Assembly (NCBI GenBank): GCA_023387985.1
Contig: JAEWHC010000009.1
Location: forward strand, 186,001 to 250,000
Reading direction: 5' to 3'
Origin: Bacteroidota bacterium
GTDB taxonomy: Bacteria > Bacteroidota > Bacteroidia > Chitinophagales > Chitinophagaceae
Length of the DNA: 64,000 bases
The position numbers were made by a program, and so were the translations under genes. This document shows, one piece after another, positions 34,871 to 42,954 of the stretch (position 1 is its first letter; each line of letters begins with the position of its first letter). The notes beneath the pieces are model-generated. The model did not search any database. It was not told the DNA's origin and saw only the letters and a list, made by a program, of their open reading frames with translations.

Positions 34871-35572
34871 ATGCGCAGGCTGCTTCGGAATACAGGCTAC
34901 GCACTGCTTGCGATCGTCACGGGATGTACCAATGATCCTGCGGAGGTTCGCGATCTCACGAAAAGAATGCCCAATATTGAGCATGGCAAAAACATCACCG
35001 CTTTTTTCAGCCAAAGCGCCAACCGCAAGGCCTACCTTACAGCGCCCACTATGGCCCGCATTCTGGAAGGCGACACCACCTATTCTGAATTCCCCGATGG
35101 CGTGCATGTGGAGTTTTTTGATGAGTTAGGCCAGTTGAGCAGTACAGTAAATGCACGGTATTCCCGCTATTTTGAAAATCTCAACAAGGTTTTTTTGAAA
35201 GACAGTGTGGTGGTGTACAATATTAAAGGCGATACACTTTATGCCAAAACCTTATGGTGGGATCAAAACCGTGAACTCCTGTACACCGAAGATTCCGTAC
35301 ATGTGATCACCAGTTTCCAGAATACTCCGGGAACGGGATTGGTGGCTAAAAGTGATTTTTCCAGTTATACCATTTACAATATTGTGGGTCCGGTCGTTTT
35401 GCCACCCGAAGGCCAGTCCATGGGACCGGGGGGAAGCAGTGGCCCGCCACCACAACGCGCAGCTGATGATATGGGAAATCCCATTAACCCGGCAGCGGCG
35501 CCAATGTCCATTCCCGGCCAGGATTCACCGGCAACCCGTGCCCGCCCGGTTATGCCAATAAAAGCCCAATAA
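34871..35572 (+). CDS. lptC: LPS export protein LptC (lipoprotein variant)
   Basis: The 233-residue protein begins with a lipoprotein-type N-terminus (AIVTGC, Cys19). The LptC/OstA-like beta-jellyroll follows from about 50 to 165: YSEFPDGVHVEFFDELGQLSSTVNARYSRYF, LNKVFLKDSVVVYNIKGDTLYAKTLWWDQ and YTEDSVHVITSF. LptC links the inner-membrane LPS extractor LptBFG to LptA. The Cys suggests anchoring by lipid in place of the E. coli transmembrane helix. The C-terminal 60 residues are a Pro/Gly/Ala-rich tail (GPGGSSGPPPQRAADD) not found in E. coli LptC. It is 8 bases after the OMP gene. Confidence 0.9.
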   Translation: MRRLLRNTGYALLAIVTGCTNDPAEVRDLTKRMPNIEHGKNITAFFSQSANRKAYLTAPTMARILEGDTTYSEFPDGVHVEFFDELGQLSSTVNARYSRYFENLNKVFLKDSVVVYNIKGDTLYAKTLWWDQNRELLYTEDSVHVITSFQNTPGTGLVAKSDFSSYTIYNIVGPVVLPPEGQSMGPGGSSGPPPQRAADDMGNPINPAAAPMSIPGQDSPATRARPVMPIKAQ

Positions 35573-35731
35573 CGCCCCCGGATTCCGGATTTTCGGTTAT
35601 CTTCATTTTTGCGTTTCCTGATTCGCTTTAGCCATTAAACTGTTTTAGTAAAAGCTTGGTTAATTCAGCCACCGGTATACAAGCCACAGGATACATGTGT
35701 AACAAGAGTAGAATATCTTCGTTTTAAACCT

Positions 35732-37156
35732 ATGAAAAAAAATTTCCAGATGAAATACAGTTTGTTCATGTTTATCGCAGCGCTTTTTTTAGGTCTTGCC
35801 GCCTGTAAAAAAGATCCGGTAACTCCCGATCCACCCCCGACTGTTGATAGCACAAGATTGAACACACCTGAAAACCGGATGAGGGATACCGCATACTGGT
35901 ATAGCCAGGACATTTACCTGTGGTATGATCAATTGCCTACCGACCAGGTTTTCGCCGCCCGCAAATACAAAACCCTTAACGACATAATGATGGCGATCAG
36001 GCCATTTAGTAAGGAACCGGCCAATACCGGTACACCAAAAGACCGCTGGAGTTTTGCCATTGACAAAGCGTCCTGGGACAATGTAAGTTCAGGTATAGAA
36101 AAGGATTTCGGAGTGAATATTTTCTTTCTGGTACAGGGTGATCTGCGGGTAAGGTATGTTGAAAAAAATTCGCCTGCCGATAAAGCAGGAGTGCAACGTG
36201 GGTGGAGAATCACCAAGATCAACAACATCACCAACATCACAACCGATAATGCGAATGCCATTGTAGAGGCAGTTTACTACAGTGCCAAAAGCGATTTTAC
36301 GTTTCTGAAACCCGATGGCAATTCAACGACAATAAGTCTTGAAAGTGCCCAATACCAATCAAATCCCATTTTGCTGGATACCGTTTATCATGAGGCCGGC
36401 AAGAGTATAGGGTATATGGTTTACAATTCTTTTCTAGGAGATCAGGAAGCTACGGTTGCATCATTTGACCGCATTTTCAACAAATTCAGCTCAGGCAACG
36501 TGAAAGATGTTATTGTTGACCTTCGGTACAATGGCGGTGGTTATGTTTCGCTCCAGGCGGCTCTTGCTAATTATCTTGCACCTGCAACTGCCAATGGTAA
36601 GATCATGATGATGCAGCAGTTTAATCAGAAATACAGCCAATACAATGACACCCTTAATTTCTCCAAAAAAGGATCGCTGAACCCTGCGAAGTTGATTTTT
36701 ATCGTTAGTGAGGCAACGGCTTCAGCGAGTGAATTGCTGATCAATAACCTCAAGCCTTTCTTCAGTGGTTCCGATTTCAAAATTGTTGGTCCCAGACCTT
36801 CCTATGGTAAACCGGTGGGTTATTTTAATATACCCGTTGGCGACCAGTACATCTTCCCTGTTTCATTCCGTTCGGTTAATAATGTGGGCGTGGGCAATTA
36901 TTATGAAGGCTTTGTACCTGATAAAGTTGTTGGAGATGGAATAGATAAGAACTGGGGAGACCTTGGAGAAGCAAGTCTTGCCGCAGCATATAAATACATT
37001 GTTACCGGCGGGTTTGGCTTCGTAAAAACTACAGGCACCACCCTTGATGCGAGTGCAGGCGCCAACCGCCAGGAAGCTGATGCCTTCAATCGCAAGGTGG
37101 ATTCAGAACGCTTCCACGGAATGGTGGATAGCCGCAAATTGGATTTTAATAAATAA
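35732..37156 (+). CDS. S41 family (C-terminal processing) peptidase lipoprotein
   Basis: The 474-residue lipoprotein has a lipobox (LAACKK, Cys25) followed by a Pro-rich linker. An N-terminal helical region carries DIYLWYDQLP, typical of the Bacteroidota S41 group. A PDZ-like segment follows (about 120-200, NSPADKAGVQRGWRITKINN), then the peptidase core with DVIVDLRYNGGGYVSLQ and the catalytic Ser in SEATASASELLINNL (about 330); the general-base Lys is in SYGKPVGYF. Such enzymes trim or degrade exported proteins in the periplasm. It has its own promoter-like TATCTTCG near 35711 and a terminator after it. Confidence 0.92.
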   Translation: MKKNFQMKYSLFMFIAALFLGLAACKKDPVTPDPPPTVDSTRLNTPENRMRDTAYWYSQDIYLWYDQLPTDQVFAARKYKTLNDIMMAIRPFSKEPANTGTPKDRWSFAIDKASWDNVSSGIEKDFGVNIFFLVQGDLRVRYVEKNSPADKAGVQRGWRITKINNITNITTDNANAIVEAVYYSAKSDFTFLKPDGNSTTISLESAQYQSNPILLDTVYHEAGKSIGYMVYNSFLGDQEATVASFDRIFNKFSSGNVKDVIVDLRYNGGGYVSLQAALANYLAPATANGKIMMMQQFNQKYSQYNDTLNFSKKGSLNPAKLIFIVSEATASASELLINNLKPFFSGSDFKIVGPRPSYGKPVGYFNIPVGDQYIFPVSFRSVNNVGVGNYYEGFVPDKVVGDGIDKNWGDLGEASLAAAYKYIVTGGFGFVKTTGTTLDASAGANRQEADAFNRKVDSERFHGMVDSRKLDFNK

Positions 37157-37175
37157 CTATCCGGATGAGGAATAA

Positions 37176-37212
37176 ATAAGGGACGCAAACAAACTGCGTC
37201 CCTTATTATTTT
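37176..37212 (+). terminator. Rho-independent terminator after the S41 gene
   Basis: ATAAGGGACGCA (37176-37187) pairs perfectly with TGCGTCCCTTAT (37195-37206), loop of 7, followed by TATTTT. Confidence 0.85.
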
Positions 37213-37308
37213 GATTGTAAGACATATTAAGTACTGAAAAAGCAATGGGTACCGTTGTATTTTGTTGATATTCGAAGACCTACCTTTACAAATTAAAATT
37301 CCTGGAAA

Positions 37309-38163
37309 ATGCCGGATCCAAGGCGGCCTTGGCAAATCAGATTATACAACATTATTTTCCACTCCAATTCAAAGGCGGGGAAAGCTTTTGATGTTGCGCT
37401 GTTCATCCTGATCGTTGCCAGTGTAATTACCATTAGCCTGGAGAGTATCTCCTCCGTTTTTTACGGCAATGAAAAACTCTTTTTCTGGCTTGAGATATTC
37501 TTCACTTTTGTTTTCACGGTTGAATATATCCTTCGCCTCCTAACTGTAAGGCGGCCCTGGCAATACGCGACTTCTTTTTACGGCATCATTGATTTTATGT
37601 CAATTGTGCCCACATACCTTGCTGTACTTTTCCCCTCCATGCACTTCTTCCTCATCGTGCGTTCCATGCGATTGCTGAGGATTTTCCGGATATTCAAAAT
37701 GGTGCATTTTCTTGAAGAAAGCAGCACCATTGTAAGTGCATTGTGGAAGGCCAGGCGCAAGATCCTCATATTCTTTTTTGCGGTAATCCTTATTGCGGTA
37801 ATTCTTGGCGCGTTTATGTTTGTGGTTGAAGGCAAGGTCAACCCAAGTTTCAACAGTATTCCCCAAAGTATTTATTGGGCCATTGTAACGCTTACTACTG
37901 TTGGTTATGGGGATGTGACCCCCGTAACCCATATGGGCAAAATCCTGGCGTCTTTCATCATGCTTCTTGGTTACAGCATCATTGCGGTTCCCACGGGTAT
38001 CGTTACTTCTTCACTGGCACAGGAGTGGAGTGCAAGACAGAAAACCTCCGACAAGCGCACAAGTTTTTTCAATTGCGGGCTTTGCGGACATGAAATCACC
38101 GATGCTGAGGCGAATTTTTGTTCGCATTGCGGCAATGAATTGGAACGTTTTAACCCGCAATAA
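37309..38163 (+). CDS. Voltage-gated-type potassium channel with C-terminal zinc ribbon
   Basis: The 284-residue protein has six transmembrane helices. The S4-like helix RSMRLLRIFRIFK (118-130) bears five positive charges every third position. The selectivity filter TVGYGD is at 197-202, flanked by pore helix NSIPQSIYWAIVTL and S6. This is the layout of Kv-type prokaryotic channels (KvAP/kch relatives). The cytosolic tail ends in two CxxC pairs: Cys256, Cys259 and Cys271, Cys274 (CGLCGHEITDAEANFCSHC), a zinc ribbon that might sense metal or redox state or mediate assembly. A TACCTTTA -7-like element is at 37281-37288. Channel identity is firm; gating control by the ribbon is a guess. Confidence 0.93.
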   Translation: MPDPRRPWQIRLYNIIFHSNSKAGKAFDVALFILIVASVITISLESISSVFYGNEKLFFWLEIFFTFVFTVEYILRLLTVRRPWQYATSFYGIIDFMSIVPTYLAVLFPSMHFFLIVRSMRLLRIFRIFKMVHFLEESSTIVSALWKARRKILIFFFAVILIAVILGAFMFVVEGKVNPSFNSIPQSIYWAIVTLTTVGYGDVTPVTHMGKILASFIMLLGYSIIAVPTGIVTSSLAQEWSARQKTSDKRTSFFNCGLCGHEITDAEANFCSHCGNELERFNPQ

Positions 38164-38201
38164 AAGGGGCCCGTGAATATAGGTGTGTTTTTTAGGGCTG
38201 T

Positions 38202-38948
38202 ATGCAGAAGATATTTAACTTACCTTCAAATCATATAAACGATTCAATAAAACCTATGGGTTGGAAACTTTTTGCGGTGGTGGTGGAGAACGCGCAATAT
38301 GCAAATGATCTCACCGTGTTAAATGCCCTGGGATATACCAGTCTCAACAAATCGGCGGATCTGCCGTTTGAGGAGGCCAGTTATCCTGATGAGCATAAAT
38401 TGTATATCGGAAGATATAAAAACCACCTGATCATTTGTTCAGCCGAACTTCCGCTGCACTTTCTGGGTCGTACCCAATCGCCTACTGAGGCCAGGCTGCG
38501 CAGGCTATTTCCCGGTTCAGATATTGCAGCCTTTGTATTGCACAGTGCCATCAATCTTTGGGGCTACGCTGTTTGGGAACAGGGCAAAAAAATAAGGGTG
38601 CGTGCCGGCAGTGCCGAAAGCGATGAAATCGTGGAAGCCGGGGATCCATTACTCGAGGAATATAAACTGGTGAGCCGTGCATTTGTAAATGAAAAAGGGC
38701 AGCGCATGTACTACGGGGCACGGGAAATGGATGAACCGCTGACCGAACACCAGATGGGTGAAGAATTTGTCTTCAGGGTCTGGGCACGATATTTCGGGGT
38801 TTCCCCGGAAAATGATCCTGAGCTGATGCGTTTTGAGATGGAGGGTTATGCAGTTGAAGAATTCACCAGGGCGGACATGAAAGCGGCCCGCAAAGAAGCA
38901 AAAAGCCACAGGGAAAAGAAATGGTGGCAGTTCTGGAAGAGAAAATAG
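38202..38948 (+). CDS. Conserved hypothetical cytoplasmic protein
   Basis: This 248-residue protein has no family I can name. It starts with GWKLFAVVVENAQYANDLTVLNALGY, has an alpha/beta core with YIGRYKNHLIICSAELPLHFL and VLHSAINLWGYAVWEQGKKIRVRAG, an aromatic region with VFRVWARYFGV, and a strongly basic C-terminal helix (RKEAKSHREKKWWQFWKRK) that could bind membrane or nucleic acid. No signal peptide is present. The ATG at 38256 (MGWKLF) is an alternative start. It lies 18 bases before a ThuA-like lipoprotein gene, possibly in the same transcript. Confidence 0.72.
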   Translation: MQKIFNLPSNHINDSIKPMGWKLFAVVVENAQYANDLTVLNALGYTSLNKSADLPFEEASYPDEHKLYIGRYKNHLIICSAELPLHFLGRTQSPTEARLRRLFPGSDIAAFVLHSAINLWGYAVWEQGKKIRVRAGSAESDEIVEAGDPLLEEYKLVSRAFVNEKGQRMYYGAREMDEPLTEHQMGEEFVFRVWARYFGVSPENDPELMRFEMEGYAVEEFTRADMKAARKEAKSHREKKWWQFWKRK

Positions 38949-38965
38949 GCGAAAATGTGCAAACA

Positions 38966-39745
38966 ATGATATTAAGATTCAAAAGTGTTTTCTTCCTGGT
39001 CGTTTGCCTATGCCTGGCAGGCGCATGCAGCAGCAATAATACCATAGTAAGCAGCGAACAGAAGGTACTGGTATTTTCGAAAACGGCGGGGTTCAGGCAT
39101 GATTGCATTCCCGATGGAATAGCCCTGATCCGGCAATTGGGAAATGACAATGGATTTGTGGTGGAAGCTACAACCGATCAGGATGATTTCACTTTGGAAA
39201 ATTTGCAGCAATACAAGGCCGTTATTTTTAATAATACTACCGGAGACGTGTTGACTCCTGAACAGGAAACCGCCTTCGAGAACTACATTCGAAGTGGTGG
39301 TGGTTATGTCGGGATCCACGCGGCAAGCGATACCGAATACGATTGGGAATGGTATGGGAAGCTAGCAGGCGCTTATTTCCTGGATCACCCCGGAATGACT
39401 GATACTTTTCCCGGCATACAGCAGGGCATATTAAAAGTGCAGGATACCTCAAACCGCATTACAGCCCACCTGCCTGAATTCTGGACAAAAAGGGATGAAT
39501 TTTACAATTTCAAATCCATTCAACCGGGCTTGAATGTATTGCTGACCATTGACGAGGAAAGCTACCGGGGCGGAAAAAATGGTGCATTTCACCCGATGAC
39601 CTGGTTCCGTGAATTTGACGGAGGCCGTAGCTTTTATACGGCTCTTGGCCATACCCGGGAATCTTATGCCGAGCCGGAATTTCAGCAACTGTTGCTCCGG
39701 GGTATTTTATATGCACTGGGCAGGGATGCCATATCAAACCAATAA
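38966..39745 (+). CDS. ThuA-domain lipoprotein
   Basis: The protein is about 259 residues, with lipobox LAGACSS and then a glutamine-amidotransferase-like ThuA domain: KVLVFSKTAGFRHDCIPDGIALIRQLG, AVIFNNTTGDVLTPEQETAFENYIRSGGGYVGIHAASD, HPMTWFREFDGGRSFYTALGHTRESY. The Cys of glutamine amidotransferases is missing, as in ThuA, whose relatives act in trehalose and other sugar degradation and often go with Gfo/Idh/MocA and DUF1080 proteins. Here it lies 15 kb away from such an operon. The start is the ATG at 38966; the frame from 38921 overlaps the preceding gene and hides the signal. Confidence 0.9.
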   Translation: MILRFKSVFFLVVCLCLAGACSSNNTIVSSEQKVLVFSKTAGFRHDCIPDGIALIRQLGNDNGFVVEATTDQDDFTLENLQQYKAVIFNNTTGDVLTPEQETAFENYIRSGGGYVGIHAASDTEYDWEWYGKLAGAYFLDHPGMTDTFPGIQQGILKVQDTSNRITAHLPEFWTKRDEFYNFKSIQPGLNVLLTIDEESYRGGKNGAFHPMTWFREFDGGRSFYTALGHTRESYAEPEFQQLLLRGILYALGRDAISNQ

Positions 39746-39824
39746 GGAGAGCAATGGTAACCTGGAATAAAAGGAGTATGACGAAGTTGAAAATTAAATT
39801 TTGCCGGTTGGAAGCGGCATCCTT

Positions 39825-39841
39825 ACTTTGTATTTCAAAGT
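39825..39841. promoter_or_regulatory. Palindrome ACTTTG-N5-CAAAGT, candidate operator (copy 1)
   Basis: ACTTTG-TATTT-CAAAGT lies 7 bases before the ATG at 39849. The same palindrome occurs at 41100-41116 as its exact reverse complement, with the same flank GCTTTT after it. It is a candidate binding site for the winged-helix protein encoded at 40777. Confidence 0.55.
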
Positions 39842-39848
39842 GCTTTTT

Positions 39849-40508
39849 ATGACTGATGAAAAATCCCTGGAAGACTTGCGCGAAATACGCCAGATGATGG
39901 ATCGCAGCACACGCTTCATCAGCCTGAGTGGTTGGAGTGGAGTGGCAGCTGGCACCTGCGCTCTGATTGCCTCGTGGTTTGCACATGGCATCATAGCGCG
40001 GGCAGGAATAAATAAAGACAGTTTTCGTATAACTGCTCCGGGTATTTCGCCTGAAAATAAGGTTTCGGTTGAAACCTACCTGGGTCAGCAATTGCTGCAT
40101 GTGGCGCTAATCACGCTTGTTGCAGCCGTAACGCTGGCGTTTTTGTTCACCTGGTTGCGTACCCGCAGAACGAATACAAAGATCTGGTCACCTGTAACGC
40201 GTAAAGTGTTATGGGCCCTGGCTCTACCGCTGGTTGTGGGTGGCATTTATTTGCTGGAGGTTTTGCATTCCGGTGCGTGGGGTCTTATGGCTCCTGGTTC
40301 GCTGTTGTTTTACGGCCTTGCCCTGGTTGGGGCAAGTCGTTACACGGTAAGCGAAATCCGGTTTTTGGGCTACGGGCAATTGCTGACAGGAATTGTGGCG
40401 TTGTTTTTCCCCGGGTATGGTCTTTATTTTTGGGCATTCGGATTTGGTTTGTTGCATATCGTATATGGATTGCTGATGTGGTGGAAGCATGAGCGGGTTA
40501 CAGGGTGA
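39849..40508 (+). CDS. Four- to five-helix membrane protein linked to the CreD module
   Basis: The protein is about 219 residues. I start at the ATG at 39849 (MTDEKSLEDLREIRQMMDRSTRF), seven bases after the palindrome. A cytoplasmic acidic N-terminal helix is followed by five or so hydrophobic segments (about 28-50, 80-100, 120-140, 145-160, 170-205). No catalytic motifs are visible. Proteins of this type are found next to the winged-helix regulator and creD in related genomes, and here all three are in order on one strand. Function unknown; stress response of the envelope is suggested only by context. Confidence 0.78.
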   Translation: MTDEKSLEDLREIRQMMDRSTRFISLSGWSGVAAGTCALIASWFAHGIIARAGINKDSFRITAPGISPENKVSVETYLGQQLLHVALITLVAAVTLAFLFTWLRTRRTNTKIWSPVTRKVLWALALPLVVGGIYLLEVLHSGAWGLMAPGSLLFYGLALVGASRYTVSEIRFLGYGQLLTGIVALFFPGYGLYFWAFGFGLLHIVYGLLMWWKHERVTG

Positions 40509-40581
40509 AAGGCTTTAAGTGGTGCAGTCCCGATGGATCTTAAACGGTTGAGGGTTGGAGCCCCGGTGGATCTCGGGAGCA

Positions 40582-40628
40582 AGTTGAAGGGGTTGAATGT
40601 TGAAAAGTTGCAGGTTGAAAGAATTGAA
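40582..40628 (+). repeat. Degenerate GTTGAA heptamer/octamer tract
   Basis: GTTGAA recurs about every 7-9 bases (GTTGAAGGGGTTGAATGTTG...), with decayed copies. It lies in the 268-base gap between the membrane protein and the regulator; the gap also has two TCCCGATGGATC-like inverted arms (40528-40539 and 40569-40578). Confidence 0.6.
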
Positions 40629-40776
40629 CTGTATGTAATGAAGGGTAAAGAAATTATAAATGGCAATGGAAGGTTGAGAACTGCAGATCATTTAAGCAGT
40701 TTCACTTGATGACAGTGGAATAGGATGAAAGCAATCAGGTAATCCGCAATTCCGGAAATAAGAGAAGATATTCGTT

Positions 40777-41082
40777 TTGGACAATAATATAGACATATCA
40801 AACCTGCATAAAATTTTCGACAACCGGGTTAGGTTGGGGATTATGAGTGCATTGATGGTAAGCCATGAAGTAAGCTACAACGACCTTAAGGAATTGTTGC
40901 AGCTCACCGATGGTAACCTGGCGAGTCACCTTAAAAGCCTGGAGGATGCCAAAGCCATTAAAGTACATAAAAGCTTTATCGGGCGTAAAACCAATACAAC
41001 CTATGAAGCAACCAAAACCGGTGAAAAATTGTTTAGGCAACACCTCGACGCGCTTGAACAACTGATCCGCAAAAGCAGCTGA
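40777..41082 (+). CDS. Winged-helix transcriptional regulator (CreD-linked)
   Basis: This 101-residue protein is a single winged helix-turn-helix domain: ISNLHKIFDNRVRLGIMSALM, then the HTH with YNDLKELLQLTDGNLASHLKSLEDAKAIKV and the wing IGRKTNTTYEATKTGEKLF. This matches the HTH_27/ArsR-like winged helix family that goes with creD in Bacteroidota. No sensory domain is present. The start is the TTG at 40777; no ATG or GTG lies in a better place. It lies 60 bases before creD, and the palindromes in front of creD and of the gene at 39849 are candidate targets. Confidence 0.88.
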   Translation: MDNNIDISNLHKIFDNRVRLGIMSALMVSHEVSYNDLKELLQLTDGNLASHLKSLEDAKAIKVHKSFIGRKTNTTYEATKTGEKLFRQHLDALEQLIRKSS

Positions 41083-41099
41083 AATTTTTTTATCCGAAT

Positions 41100-41116
41100 A
41101 CTTTGAAATACAAAGT
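41100..41116. promoter_or_regulatory. Palindrome ACTTTG-N5-CAAAGT, candidate operator (copy 2)
   Basis: ACTTTG-AAATA-CAAAGT lies between the regulator stop (41082) and creD (41142). The spacer AAATA is the reverse complement of TATTT in copy 1. It may overlap the -7 element of the creD promoter. Confidence 0.55.
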
Positions 41117-41141
41117 GCTTTTAAATTAAAAACAAATCAAC

Positions 41142-42458
41142 ATGATCATCGACATCAAATCCTTCGGCGACCGGTATTTATGGAAAGGCCTATTGACCGG
41201 TTTTTTAATCATTGTTTTGCTGATACCGGCATTGCTGGTGCAAAACCTGGTGGAAGAACGAAGGCAACGCCATGAAGAGGTAATAGCCGAAGTAAGCAGC
41301 AAATGGGCCAATCCACAAATATTGAAGGGGCCGTTTCTCATCATTCCATACACGTACACCATGGCCACCAAAGACGATAACCTGGAAACCTTTCTAAGGC
41401 AAAGAATCGTATTGCCACAGGACCTTAACCTGGAGGGACAACTGCAGCCTGAAAAAAAGCGGCGTACCATTTACGAGGTTGCCCTCTATCGCAGTGATCT
41501 CCGCATTGAGGGGAATTTTGATCTTGCGTCAGTACAGGCTGCACCTGAAGAAACCATTCACTGGGACAAAGCAAGGCTTTGCCTGGGCATTTCCGATGTG
41601 CGGGGCATTGAGAAACAAATTGGCGGCAGTTTATTAAACCAGCCCTTGCAGTTTGAGGCCGGTATTCCCGAAAATGCTTTCACCGCAGCGGGAGTAAGCG
41701 CGGCTTTAGACCTGAGCAGCGCGAAGGAAAACAACGCCATTGTATTTACAATACCACTTTCTTTACGAGGCTCCGGCTCATTCCAATTGCTGCCTGTTGG
41801 CAAAACCACTGTCATGAACCTGGGCTCACCGTGGCAGGCTCCAAGCTTTGACGGAAAATTTCTACCCGACCACAAACTAAGCGACTCCGGATTTTCAGCA
41901 AGCTGGAAAGTTTTGCATTTCAACCGCAATTTCCCTCAGGTTTGGGTGAACCAGGATTATGCAGCCGAAGATTATGCGTTTGGCGTAAGCCTGCTTCAGC
42001 CAACCGACAATTATTCGAAGACGCTTCGCAGTGTGAAATATGCCATTCTCTTTATTGGCCTCACCTTTGGTTTCTTTTTTCTGCTCGAAATTTTGCAGAA
42101 TAAAAAGGTACATCCTATTCAATACATTCTGGTGGGCGTGGCTCTGGTGGTCTTTTACACCTTGCTGCTGTCTGTTGGAGAGGTAAGTGGCTTTGATCTT
42201 GCCTATATAGCTGCAACCATTGCTACAGTAGGCCTCATTACCTGGTATTCGAAATTCCTTTTTTCCAGCTGGAGGAATGCTTTATTCATCGGGGCTTTTC
42301 TCACCACCCTGTATACGTTTATTTATGTGCTCATCCAGCTCGAGGACAGCGCGCTACTTCTCGGCAGCATCGGGCTATTCGTGCTTATTGCCATAGCCAT
42401 GCATTTCAGCAAAAAGATAAGTTGGTATGAACCCGGCCAGGCTGCAGCACTTCAATAA
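41142..42458 (+). CDS. creD: CreD family inner-membrane protein
   Basis: The 438-residue protein resembles CreD, an inner-membrane protein of about 450 residues linked to envelope integrity, colicin tolerance and beta-lactam response. One N-terminal helix (LWKGLLTGFLIIVLLIPALLV) precedes a large periplasmic domain (about 35-300, with LRQRIVLPQDLNLEGQLQPEKKRRTIYEVALYRSDLRIEGNF, the typical RxR-I-ypvYxa-L-G pattern). The C-terminal third has four to six helices with YAILFIGLTFGFFFLLEI and HPIQYILVGVALVVFY, the well-known CreD core. It is downstream of the winged-helix regulator, so the pair replaces the CreBC two-component system of enterics. Confidence 0.93.
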   Translation: MIIDIKSFGDRYLWKGLLTGFLIIVLLIPALLVQNLVEERRQRHEEVIAEVSSKWANPQILKGPFLIIPYTYTMATKDDNLETFLRQRIVLPQDLNLEGQLQPEKKRRTIYEVALYRSDLRIEGNFDLASVQAAPEETIHWDKARLCLGISDVRGIEKQIGGSLLNQPLQFEAGIPENAFTAAGVSAALDLSSAKENNAIVFTIPLSLRGSGSFQLLPVGKTTVMNLGSPWQAPSFDGKFLPDHKLSDSGFSASWKVLHFNRNFPQVWVNQDYAAEDYAFGVSLLQPTDNYSKTLRSVKYAILFIGLTFGFFFLLEILQNKKVHPIQYILVGVALVVFYTLLLSVGEVSGFDLAYIAATIATVGLITWYSKFLFSSWRNALFIGAFLTTLYTFIYVLIQLEDSALLLGSIGLFVLIAIAMHFSKKISWYEPGQAAALQ

Positions 42459-42468
42459 ATGGACCATT

Positions 42469-42497
42469 GCCCGTTTCCGGAAGCGCCGGAGACGGGC
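42469..42497 (+). terminator. Hairpin after creD, weak T-run
   Basis: GCCCGT pairs with ACGGGC and TCCGG with CCGGA around AAGCG. It is followed by TTATTGCTTA, so the terminator call is moderate. Confidence 0.5.
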
Positions 42498-42566
42498 TTA
42501 TTGCTTAATGCGTTGGGGTTCATGGATGAGGTGAAAACAGGGTGGTGCAACAAAAGCAATTTGCAT

Positions 42567-42574
42567 TAAATTTG
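42567..42574 (+). promoter_or_regulatory. -7 promoter element of dgkA
   Basis: TAAATTTG matches the -7 consensus exactly, 18 bases before the ATG at 42592. No convincing -33 element is seen. Confidence 0.5.
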
Positions 42575-42591
42575 ACCGCCATAAAATATCT

Positions 42592-42954
42592 ATGATTTCT
42601 TTTTTTCAGCGCGTTTTGTATGCCATGCAAGGGTGGGTGCGTTTCTTTTCCAAAGAAACCAATGGGCAAATCCAGTTAGTCATTGCGGCTCTTGTAATTT
42701 CCGCTGGCTTTTATTTCCGGGTCAATGCCCGGGAGTGGCTGGTGATCATGCTCTGTATCGCCATAGTGATTGGCCTGGAAATGTTGAACAGCGCTTTGGA
42801 GACGCTTGCTGACAAACTACATCCCGGCCGCGACAAGCACATCCGTGATGCGAAAGATATGGCAGCCGGTGCGGTTTTACTGGCCTGTGTAATCAGCGTG
42901 ATCTGCGGCTTGATTATATTCATTCCCTACCTCGCTTCCCTGGCTGTACAATAA
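42592..42954 (+). CDS. dgkA: Diacylglycerol kinase / undecaprenol kinase family protein
   Basis: The 120-residue integral membrane protein has three helices and the DgkA core: IGLEMLNSALETLADKLHP (about 61-79) and IRDAKDMAAGAVLL (about 84-97). Glu and Asp in these motifs bind ATP and metal. Family members phosphorylate diacylglycerol or undecaprenol; which lipid is used here cannot be told. The stop codon is directly next to the end of the convergent RNase D gene (42955). Confidence 0.93.
   Translation: MISFFQRVLYAMQGWVRFFSKETNGQIQLVIAALVISAGFYFRVNAREWLVIMLCIAIVIGLEMLNSALETLADKLHPGRDKHIRDAKDMAAGAVLLACVISVICGLIIFIPYLASLAVQ

Noticed and set aside
38966..39745. Assignment of the ThuA-like protein as a glutamine amidotransferase
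   Set aside because: The nucleophile Cys of that fold is absent, and lipobox and ThuA motifs are clear.
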